This document shows positions 22,551 through 29,925 of a stretch of DNA of 33,209 bases, one piece after another (the first letter of the stretch is position 1; every line of letters begins with the position of its first letter). Where the stretch lies: NCBI GenBank assembly GCA_005790565.1, contig SXUJ01000143.1, positions 1-33,209 of the forward strand. Reading direction: 5' to 3'. Under the pieces are notes generated by a model. The model was not told the DNA's origin. It saw only the letters and a list, made by a program, of their open reading frames with translations, and made no database searches. Made by a program: the position numbers and the translations under genes. The DNA is from Planctomycetia bacterium. GTDB lineage: Bacteria > Planctomycetota > Phycisphaerae > Phycisphaerales > SM1A02.

Positions 22551-23276
22551 TCAGGACTTCGTGACGAGGGTTCCGATGCGTTCACCGCTCACAACCCGCT
22601 TGATGTTCCCCGCAACGCGGTAATCAAAGACGCAAACGGGAAGGTCGTGTTCCATGCACATCGTGAGCGCGGTGAGATCCATGACCCCAAGTTTCTGCTC
22701 GATCGCCGACGCAAAGGTCAAGCGATCGAATCGAGTTGCTTGCGGATTCACCTTGGGGTCTGCCGAGTAAATGCCGTCGACTTTGGTCGCCTTCAATAGC
22801 ATGCTCGCGTTGAGTTCAATCGCGCGGAGAGATGCACAAGTGTCAGTCGTAAAGAAGGGATTGCCAGTGCCCGCCACGAGCACGACAACGCGCCCCTTCT
22901 CGAGGTGCCGGACGGCGCGCGCACGAATGAACGGTTCTGCGACGGATGGAACATTGATCGCGCTCATCACTCTCGCTGGCCGTCCGAGTTCTTCGATCAC
23001 TTCCTTCAGTGCCATTCCATTCATCACGGTCGCGAGCATGCCCATGTAGTCAGCGGTCGATTGATGAATGATGCCGCTGGCGGCAAGCTTCGCGCCTCGA
23101 ACGATGTTTCCACCCCCGACGACGACGGCGATTTCACCCCCGAGTTCCGCTGCGGCATAGATTTCTTTCGCGATGACTGTCAACTCCTCCGTGCTGATGC
23201 CGAGTTGGCCAGGTTGCGCGAGACTCTCGCCAGAGATCTTGAGGAGGATGCGGTTCTTGGGGCGGCTCATCGGCAT
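22551..23276 (-). CDS. pyrH: Uridylate kinase
   Basis: PyrH phosphorylates UMP to UDP, as a hexamer of the amino acid kinase fold. ILLKISGESL opens the chain, GGGNIVRG follows, and GTGNPFFTTDT and LKATKVDGIYSADPK are clear. It has 241 residues. Two ATGs, 23276 and 23270, can start it, and neither has a Shine-Dalgarno. The gene is divergent from the von Willebrand operon across a 159-base gap (23277-23435), in which no convincing promoter was seen; a small hairpin, ACCCC/GGGGT, lies at 23394-23406. rpsB and tsf, usual upstream partners, are absent. Confidence 0.95.
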   Translation of the reverse strand: MPMSRPKNRILLKISGESLAQPGQLGISTEELTVIAKEIYAAAELGGEIAVVVGGGNIVRGAKLAASGIIHQSTADYMGMLATVMNGMALKEVIEELGRPARVMSAINVPSVAEPFIRARAVRHLEKGRVVVLVAGTGNPFFTTDTCASLRAIELNASMLLKATKVDGIYSADPKVNPQATRFDRLTFASAIEQKLGVMDLTALTMCMEHDLPVCVFDYRVAGNIKRVVSGERIGTLVTKS

Positions 23277-23435
23277 AGGGAGAACTCGTCGGAGCGAAGG
23301 GGCGCGGTGGCGTCGTATTCTCTGCGAAATCTAGTTTTTTTGCATGGAGGCTGCGCGCACAGCGTGGGCGATCTCGTAGAAACTGACGAGAGTACCCCGA
23401 CGGGGTCCGTGTCGCGCAAATTCAGCAGGAACTTC

Positions 23436-24476
23436 ATGCTCGGTCCGGCAAGTCCAACCCGCGATACTGGTGCTGCTTCCGCGATGGCTCAGTCGCACGC
23501 GAGAGCGCAAAACATCCGCGCATTGGGTGATCACAAACGGTACAGCCGCGAGTACTGGTTGCATCTCCTGCTGTTCGCGTTCGCGATCTCGCTCACGCTC
23601 CACATTTGTGTGATGCTCTCGCTTTGGTGGTATCGGCAGCCGGCAGTCGATGCGCGGCGATTTGAAACCCCGGTCGAAATGAACCTTGCCGATGCGCAAG
23701 AAGCGATCACGCCGGACGAGCAGGTTGAATTACCTGATCCTTCCCCGCTCGCCGCGGGCGAGATCATGCCCGATCCCGATGAGATTCCGGCGCTGAGTTC
23801 CGAACTCGCAAGTGCTGATCCAACGCAAGACAGCTTCGGCATGACGCAAGCGCCAGGACCGGGGGGCATCGTTGGTCCTGGTGGTGCCGGTCAAGGGATC
23901 GGCGTCGGAAGTGGTCGAGGCGGCGGGGGGACGAGTTTCTTTGGCGTGGGTGGCCGCGGGACGAGATTCGCGTTTATCGTCGATGTCTCCGGCTCCATGC
24001 AAATGGACGACCGATTCGTGGTTGCCATGAACGAACTGAAGCGATCGATTGCTGCGCTCCCTGATTTTACGAGTTTTTATGTCGTGCTCTACTCCGATGA
24101 CAAGCGCATTCCGGATTGGGAGGAGAGTTGGATTCGTGCGTCGAAGGGCAACATCCTTCGCATGAAGAAGTGGATCGAAGAGCAATCTCCGGGAGGCGGA
24201 ACCTATCCGATGACCTCGTTCGAACGGGTGTATGAACTTCCTGCGTCGCCCGATGTCATCTTCTTTCTGACAGACGGCGAGATTCCGGGTGATGGGACGG
24301 CCGAGATCACTCGTCTCAACCATAAGCAGCGTCGCGCCTCGATCATCAACACGATCTGCTTTGGATCGGAGACCGGTCGAGCGGGGCTCGAACAGATTGC
24401 CCGCGAAAACGAAGGTGTTTTTCGCTTCGTCCCGGTGACCGGAGGCGTTCGCATCACAATCCCCGCATCGCCATGA
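23436..24476 (+). CDS. Membrane-anchored von Willebrand A protein with TonB-like transmembrane motif
   Basis: The 346-residue protein has a cytoplasmic N-terminus, one transmembrane helix at about 40-66, a Pro-rich then Gly-rich linker (about 100-175) and a von Willebrand factor A domain (176-346). The metal site is complete: DVSGS (183-187), Thr256 in GGGT and Asp280 in TDGE. The transmembrane helix carries S52-L-T-L-H56, the S-x-x-x-H pattern essential in TonB. ExbB and two ExbD genes follow, so this may be the energised arm of that motor. The start at 23436 has AGGA 5 bases upstream; the frame is open to 22905 over pyrH, which is rejected. Confidence 0.82.
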   Translation: MLGPASPTRDTGAASAMAQSHARAQNIRALGDHKRYSREYWLHLLLFAFAISLTLHICVMLSLWWYRQPAVDARRFETPVEMNLADAQEAITPDEQVELPDPSPLAAGEIMPDPDEIPALSSELASADPTQDSFGMTQAPGPGGIVGPGGAGQGIGVGSGRGGGGTSFFGVGGRGTRFAFIVDVSGSMQMDDRFVVAMNELKRSIAALPDFTSFYVVLYSDDKRIPDWEESWIRASKGNILRMKKWIEEQSPGGGTYPMTSFERVYELPASPDVIFFLTDGEIPGDGTAEITRLNHKQRRASIINTICFGSETGRAGLEQIARENEGVFRFVPVTGGVRITIPASP

Positions 24477-24485
24477 TCATGCTTT

Positions 24486-25661
24486 ATGTTTGACTTTCGC
24501 TCTTCGCAAATCTCGCTGTGCGCGCACACTGCAATCAGTGTGATCTACGCGTGCGCGCCGATGGCGGCCGCGGATGTACGGGTTGCCTTACGCGATGGTG
24601 GCACGGTGTTTGAGGGCGCGAGCGCGGTCGTTGACGACTCTGGCATTCGAGTGAAGGGCGCAGACGGGATCGATCAGGTTGCTTCATGGGATCAAGTCCG
24701 GACGGTTTCCGGTTCGACGGCGCCCGAGAGCATCGACGCGCAATTGAAACTCGGCGAGTTGCTCTGGCGTGCGCGAACAAGGGTCTTGCGCGGCGACTAT
24801 GAACTTGCGGAGCCGCTCTTGCACGAAGCGTGGCGATCTTTGCGCGAACCCCGTCAGCACGAACTTGGATACCTCGCCGCGGAAGGACTCTTGCGTTGCG
24901 CGCTTGCGCGAGGCGATTCGGTAGGCGCCCTTGAGCCGTGGATCCATATGGTTGCGATGCATGCGGCAGGACGCGCGCCGTTGGCGCCTCCGTTTTCTTC
25001 CCTCGGCCCCATCCTTGATGCAGGCACGCTCTTTTCGCGCGAGATCGCACCCTTTGCAACACCAGAAATCGCCGCTCGCGCGGCGCAGGTTCTTGAGACG
25101 CGGGTTGGTGCGGTGGCGGGAGGACCGTCGACCGTCGATCGATTCGCACGACTCCTTCGAGGTGCGCCCGAGCATGTGCAGCCCACGGCTGGCGCCTCAG
25201 TCGCGGAACAATTGCTCGCGAGCTTGGAAGAACTAGCGCTGGCGGAAACGGAACGCGACCGCGCGCGCCTTGCCGAGGGTTTCTTCGCGCTCGCGTGCAA
25301 AGCCGGCGGGGGCGAGGCGCCTCGCTTTCTCCTCGCATGGAGTTCGATGGTGCTCGGGCGCTCTCTTGTGGCACAAACTGCTCCTACGGCACAGGAGATC
25401 GGCGTCCTTGAACTGCTCACGGCTGCGGTCATCGAAGGCGAATCTGCACTCGGTCGACTCGCGCTCTCCGAGGCTGCGGCCGCGTGCCGGGCGCGGGGTG
25501 ATTCGAAGAGCGCAGCGATCATCGAACGGATCCATGCGGAAAACGATTTGAGCGTGCCCATCCTTGGTGCAGCGCAAAGTTCATCGAAGGCGCACGCCGC
25601 GGCACAGGTTGCGGCTGCACCCTCAGACGGTTCTCGATTGAAAGGTAACGAAACTCCATGA
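24486..25661 (+). CDS. Exported helical-repeat protein of unknown function
   Basis: I do not recognise this 391-residue protein. It has a signal-peptide-like N-terminus with a likely cleavage site after PMAAA (about residue 29). A short beta region follows (DVRVALRDGGTVFEGASAVVDD), then a long Ala-rich helical part resembling TPR repeats (LRGDYELAEPLLHEAWRSL). It starts 9 bases after the von Willebrand gene and overlaps the ExbB gene by 4 bases (ATGA), so it belongs to the same operon and is probably a periplasmic partner of the motor. Confidence 0.72.
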   Translation: MFDFRSSQISLCAHTAISVIYACAPMAAADVRVALRDGGTVFEGASAVVDDSGIRVKGADGIDQVASWDQVRTVSGSTAPESIDAQLKLGELLWRARTRVLRGDYELAEPLLHEAWRSLREPRQHELGYLAAEGLLRCALARGDSVGALEPWIHMVAMHAAGRAPLAPPFSSLGPILDAGTLFSREIAPFATPEIAARAAQVLETRVGAVAGGPSTVDRFARLLRGAPEHVQPTAGASVAEQLLASLEELALAETERDRARLAEGFFALACKAGGGEAPRFLLAWSSMVLGRSLVAQTAPTAQEIGVLELLTAAVIEGESALGRLALSEAAAACRARGDSKSAAIIERIHAENDLSVPILGAAQSSSKAHAAAQVAAAPSDGSRLKGNETP

Positions 25662-26371
25662 CGCATTTTCTCCTCCAAGCAGCCGCAAGTTCCACCAGCC
25701 CTTCGAACACGAGTAGTTCCGCGCTCAAGTTCATCACGGGCGGTGGAGTCATTGGCTACATCATCGTGCTCCTCTCGATCGTGGCGCTCGCGTTCGTGAT
25801 CATTCATTTCGTGCAGATTCGCGCAAGCGTGCAACTACCAAGAGATCGCATCAACGCCGTCAAGGAGTTGCTTGCGCGCGGGCAGTTTGAGCAAGCATTG
25901 CAGTACGCGCAGTTGCCGGCCAACGACTGCTACTTTTTGCGCATCCTCGCGCCGGGCCTCAAGCGATTCATCGCGTCGCCGTTCGGCGCGTTCGAAATGA
26001 AGAGTGCCCTCGAAGAGAGTGGATTGGAACAGACGGCACGCCTCTATCGCACGATGGATGTGATTGGCGTCATCGGTTCCGTCGGTCCATTGCTTGGACT
26101 GCTCGGGACTGTGCAGGGCATGATTGGCGCATTCGAAACGGTTGCGTCGAGCGCCGCGCATGACTCGACCTACTATGAGGCGCTTGCGTACAACATCGCG
26201 ATTGCGCTCATCACAACCTTCCAAGGTCTGGTGGTCGCGATCCCTTGCGTTTCGCTCTACAGCTTCTTCCGAAATCGCGTCGATCGTCTCGCAGGCGATG
26301 CGGCAGCGGAAATGGAAGAGGTTGTCGCGATCATCGAGAACAGCAGCAAGACCAAGTTGGCGCGCGTCTGA
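25658..26371 (+). CDS. MotA/TolQ/ExbB-family proton channel subunit
   Basis: The 237-residue protein has three transmembrane helices (about 32-54, 134-160 and 178-203), a cytoplasmic loop of about 80 residues and a short C-terminus, as in ExbB and TolQ. The family signature GPLLGLLGTVQGMI lies at 143-156 and the third helix carries threonines (Thr186-187) at the proton-path position. With ExbD it would form a channel that converts proton flow into motion. No tol-pal or TonB-dependent receptor gene is nearby, so ExbB versus TolQ cannot be assigned. It overlaps the genes on its left by 4 bases. Confidence 0.92.
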   Translation: MTHFLLQAAASSTSPSNTSSSALKFITGGGVIGYIIVLLSIVALAFVIIHFVQIRASVQLPRDRINAVKELLARGQFEQALQYAQLPANDCYFLRILAPGLKRFIASPFGAFEMKSALEESGLEQTARLYRTMDVIGVIGSVGPLLGLLGTVQGMIGAFETVASSAAHDSTYYEALAYNIAIALITTFQGLVVAIPCVSLYSFFRNRVDRLAGDAAAEMEEVVAIIENSSKTKLARV

Positions 26372-26397
26372 ACGCTGGTCGTAGAGAAGTTTCTCGC

Positions 26398-26826
26398 ATG
26401 CGTTTTTTCCCTCGCAATAGCAGCTCTCGCGCCGCAGTCGTCGACATGACGCCACTGATCGATATTGTGTTTCAACTGCTTATCTTCTTTCTCGTGACTG
26501 GCCAAGCGGCCCAACAAGCGCGCACGGAGTTGGCACTGCCAAAGGAACCAGGCCGCGAAGTCAACACGACCGAGCAGGCGGGTGTCGTGCTGAATGTGCT
26601 TGCCGATGGCAGCATCATCGTGAACGAGAACGCAGTTTCACTCGAACGCGTTGGCGAACTCGTCGCCGAGGCGGCTGCGCAAACGGAAGGTGGCGTGACC
26701 AAGCTCCGACCGCTCGTTCGGGCAGATCGTGGCGCACGCACCGATGTCCTCAACAGCGTTCTCGAACGCCTTTCGCAGGCCGGCGTGGTCGCCGTGCGCG
26801 TCGCGACGGAGGGAGCATCGAAATGA
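26398..26826 (+). CDS. ExbD/TolR-family protein, first copy
   Basis: The 142-residue protein has a short cytoplasmic N-terminus, one transmembrane helix (about 18-36) with the essential aspartate at Asp22 in MTPLIDIVFQLLIFFLV, and a periplasmic domain of about 100 residues. It would pair with the ExbB gene 26 bases upstream. The start at 26398 gives the usual short N-terminus; the longer open frame over exbB is rejected. It ends in an ATGA overlap with the second ExbD. Confidence 0.92.
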   Translation: MRFFPRNSSSRAAVVDMTPLIDIVFQLLIFFLVTGQAAQQARTELALPKEPGREVNTTEQAGVVLNVLADGSIIVNENAVSLERVGELVAEAAAQTEGGVTKLRPLVRADRGARTDVLNSVLERLSQAGVVAVRVATEGASK

Positions 26827-27236
26827 GATTTCGTCGAGCAGGAAGCGAGCGTGACCGCAAGCCGGAGATCAATCTCGCAGCGATGATTGATGCGACTTTC
26901 CTGCTCTTGGGTTACTTCTTGTTTACGCAGTCAGCGGCGTCGCGCGAAGCGCAACTTGATCCGCAGCTCGCAACGCAACAGGGGAGTAACAAGCGATCCG
27001 ATCTTGAGCCGCAGAATGTTGATGTACTTGAGGAAAACGGCGAGCGGGTCTACCGCGTGGGTGGTGCCACCTACGCCGACAAGGCATCACTCACCGAGGC
27101 GCTGCGGGCGTTGAATCCGGACGACAGCCTCTTCGTGCGGGTTCGAGATGGGGTGGACTTTGGATTTGCCGCTGCGGCGGTGCAGGCCGCGCATGATGCC
27201 GGATACAAGAATGTGACCTACGTGCCATTTCGTTGA
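26823..27236 (+). CDS. ExbD/TolR-family protein, second, divergent copy
   Basis: The 137-residue protein has the ExbD layout: a charged N-terminus, one transmembrane helix (about 17-36) with Asp23 in INLAAMIDATFLLLGYFLF, and a periplasmic domain. The Thr-Pro that usually precedes the helix aspartate is Ala-Ala. The periplasmic domain differs strongly from that of the first copy, so the motor may hold an ExbD heterodimer. The start overlaps the first copy by 4 bases; the following gene starts 10 bases after its stop. Confidence 0.88.
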   Translation: MRFRRAGSERDRKPEINLAAMIDATFLLLGYFLFTQSAASREAQLDPQLATQQGSNKRSDLEPQNVDVLEENGERVYRVGGATYADKASLTEALRALNPDDSLFVRVRDGVDFGFAAAAVQAAHDAGYKNVTYVPFR

Positions 27237-27246
27237 ATGAAACAAG

Positions 27247-29925
27247 ATGAGCGGACATGCGCATGCAACTCTTCGTCGTACCACCGCCCTGCTGGGCGTT
27301 GTGTTCGGACTTTGCATCGCGCCTGCGCACGCGGACGAAGTCGCTGATTGGCTTGAAGCGCGCGGCCTCGATGGGCTTCTCGCGACCCGGCTGGAGTTGA
27401 TCGCTCGAGATTCGACTGGCGAAGATCTCAAGCGGGTGCGCGAGCGATTGGTCGCGACTTACGCCCGCTTACTCGATCTCTCGGTCCGGGGCGCAGAGCG
27501 GGACGCGCTCATCGCGCGCGCAGAGGGAGCGCTTCGGGAGCGATCGGGATTCGCGTCGGACCTCCTCGACCTCGCCATCGCACGCGCGCGATATCGCACC
27601 GCGGCGGAAATCGCGGAGGACATGCGGGCGGCCGTGCGATTGCCGGCGGACGCGACTTCGCACGCCATGGCGCAACTCGCGGCGGTGCTCCCAGTGCTTG
27701 AGACATTGCAAACGCAGTCGCTCAAGCGAGCGCAGGATCTTGACCGACGCATCGATTCACTTGTGGGACTCACGCAGGATCTCGCACGGTCAGACATCAC
27801 GCGCGCCGAACAAATCGCCACGGAGTGTCGCTTTCTTCGCGCATGGGCGATGCTCTACAAAGGACTCCTCGGGGAGACGACCGCGGAGTCCGAAGCCGCC
27901 TCACAACTCTTCATGGAGATTGCAGGCGCACGCAGTGGTCGCCTTGAGCCGAGTGAGGTCTCCCTTGACTTGCGCACAGAGGAGTCCTTCGCGTCGACGA
28001 TCCTTGGAATCGGACTCGCCAAGGCGGAAACCCAGGGCTTTGGCGAAGCGTCGAGGTGGCTGAACTTGCTGGAGGTGCCGCAGGCCTTTGAGGGGATTCG
28101 AGCGCGCCTTGATGGGTGGCGTCTCGCCGCAGCCATCCGCGCGAAGGACTGGGTTGCGGCGAGGAGAATATTGAAGACACTCGGCGCCCAGCACGCCGTC
28201 GAAACGGCTTGGTTTCGTGTGGCTGCGGCGGGTGGGCTTCGTGCGGTGATCGCGGGCGCAGACGGAGGAGCGGCTCTCGGTCTTGCGCAAGAGGCGATCG
28301 CGCATCTCGCCACGCGGCGCGAACTCGCGCAGGTGCGAGACCTCGTGGAGCAGTTTGATGGGCGAGGAGTGGAAGGCGATGGATTCGTCGCTCGGTATGT
28401 CGCGTCGCTTTCGCTCTACGATGCAGCGCGAGCGTGCGATGAGGCACTTGTGCTCGCGATGGAGAGTGCGAGATCGCGTGGAACAAGCGTCGACACGGCG
28501 ATGAGTGAGAACTCGGGGCGCGTGCATCGTGACGCGCTCAAGAGCCTCGACGCGGCGCTCGCAGCAAAGGATGTGGAGCAGTATCCGGATGCGCGCGACG
28601 GGTGTCGCCTCATGCGTGCGTATTGCCTTCGTGGGGCGCGCGACCTTCGCGGCGCATCCGCCGCGTTTGACGAACTGGCGAGCACGCTGACGGGGGAGCG
28701 AGGCGAAGACGCAGCGTGGGCCGCGATTGCCTGCCTTGATGAACTTTCTCGCACTGTGCAAGGTCCGGAGCGAACAGCGCTCGACGCACAAATCGACGCC
28801 ATGAGTGAGGGTTTCCTCCGACGATTTCCAGCCTCGATGCGCGTCATTGAACTCTTCGTGCGGCGCGTGCAAGCGGATCCTCTTCCCGATGCAGCCGACA
28901 TCGAGAAGTTGCTCTCCGTGCCGAGCACAGAACCATCATTCGAGACTTCGCGACGGGCGGCGCTTGCTGGGCTTTACCGCAGTTTCCGTGCCTCCAAGGA
29001 TGTGCCTGAGCGGACAATCCTTGGCCGCCGATACATCGGCGTCTTGATGACCCTTCCAGAGGATCTCCGCGCGCAAGGACTTCCGTCGGGCAGTGTTGGC
29101 ATTGCGCGCCAAGCGCTTGAAGTTGCGCTGTCGCCAGAGGTCGCCGATACCTCTCTCGCTTCGCAACTTCTCGGCGCGATTGATGCGGCAATCGCGCGCG
29201 GGGAGTTCGAACTGTCGGAGGCGCGCCTCGAACTCGCTTACCGACGCTTGCAGTTGGCCATCACTCAGAATCAGTGGGAGTTGGTGGACAGCGGATTGTC
29301 GGAGTTCGAAAGACCCGACGCCGATCCGATGTGGGCGGATGCTGCACTTCGTCTTGCGATGCGTGGCGCGGAGTTGGCGCGGCGCGCAACGGCGAAGGAC
29401 GATCCCCGTCGCAGCGCGTTCGTCGCGACGAGTGTGCGCGCAGGGGATGCGTTGATCGCGCGAGACGGCGGTCTCGAAAAGGCGGTCAAGTCCACGGCAC
29501 ACCTAGCGGTCCTTCGTGCGCTGCTTGATGCGCGACGCGAGATGGTCCTCTCGAGTGCATCGCCGGAGGAAGCGAAGCAGGGGCTCAAGATCGCGCTCGC
29601 ACTGCTTGGCGCAGGGACTCGCGAGGCCGGGGTGCTGCAAAGCGCAGCGTTCTTCGCGGAATCAAGCGGAGAGTATGAAGTCGCGATCGAACAACTCAAG
29701 GCGCTCGTTGCGGGGGTGCCTTCCCGCACGGAACCGTGGTTTCGCGCGAAGTACGACCTCGCTCGTGTGCTGTTGCGTATTGATCCCGTGCGTAGTCTCG
29801 CGGTGCTTGCGCAACACCGCAAATTGCACCCCGATCTTGGACCGCCGGCGTGGAAGGCGAAGTTTGAGGCGTTAGAAGTTGAGGCGAGGCAAAAGCAGGG
29901 CGCGGTGGCGGGAGGGGCGTCATGA
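27247..29925 (+). CDS. Large exported TPR-like helical-repeat protein
   Basis: The 892-residue product begins with a signal peptide ending APAHA (residue 29). The rest is almost wholly helical and Ala/Arg/Glu-rich. Near the C-terminus TPR-like units can be read (FFAESSGEYEVAIEQLKALV), followed by RAKYDLARVLLRIDP. It has no catalytic motif I can recognise. It lies 10 bases after the second ExbD gene and overlaps the next gene by 4 bases, so it should be made with the motor and act in the periplasm, perhaps as a scaffold (inference). Confidence 0.75.
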   Translation: MSGHAHATLRRTTALLGVVFGLCIAPAHADEVADWLEARGLDGLLATRLELIARDSTGEDLKRVRERLVATYARLLDLSVRGAERDALIARAEGALRERSGFASDLLDLAIARARYRTAAEIAEDMRAAVRLPADATSHAMAQLAAVLPVLETLQTQSLKRAQDLDRRIDSLVGLTQDLARSDITRAEQIATECRFLRAWAMLYKGLLGETTAESEAASQLFMEIAGARSGRLEPSEVSLDLRTEESFASTILGIGLAKAETQGFGEASRWLNLLEVPQAFEGIRARLDGWRLAAAIRAKDWVAARRILKTLGAQHAVETAWFRVAAAGGLRAVIAGADGGAALGLAQEAIAHLATRRELAQVRDLVEQFDGRGVEGDGFVARYVASLSLYDAARACDEALVLAMESARSRGTSVDTAMSENSGRVHRDALKSLDAALAAKDVEQYPDARDGCRLMRAYCLRGARDLRGASAAFDELASTLTGERGEDAAWAAIACLDELSRTVQGPERTALDAQIDAMSEGFLRRFPASMRVIELFVRRVQADPLPDAADIEKLLSVPSTEPSFETSRRAALAGLYRSFRASKDVPERTILGRRYIGVLMTLPEDLRAQGLPSGSVGIARQALEVALSPEVADTSLASQLLGAIDAAIARGEFELSEARLELAYRRLQLAITQNQWELVDSGLSEFERPDADPMWADAALRLAMRGAELARRATAKDDPRRSAFVATSVRAGDALIARDGGLEKAVKSTAHLAVLRALLDARREMVLSSASPEEAKQGLKIALALLGAGTREAGVLQSAAFFAESSGEYEVAIEQLKALVAGVPSRTEPWFRAKYDLARVLLRIDPVRSLAVLAQHRKLHPDLGPPAWKAKFEALEVEARQKQGAVAGGAS

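Noticed and set aside
22905-23435. Extension of the von Willebrand protein over pyrH
   Set aside because: The first 124 codons would overlap pyrH on the other strand and show no conserved features; a ribosome site precedes 23436.
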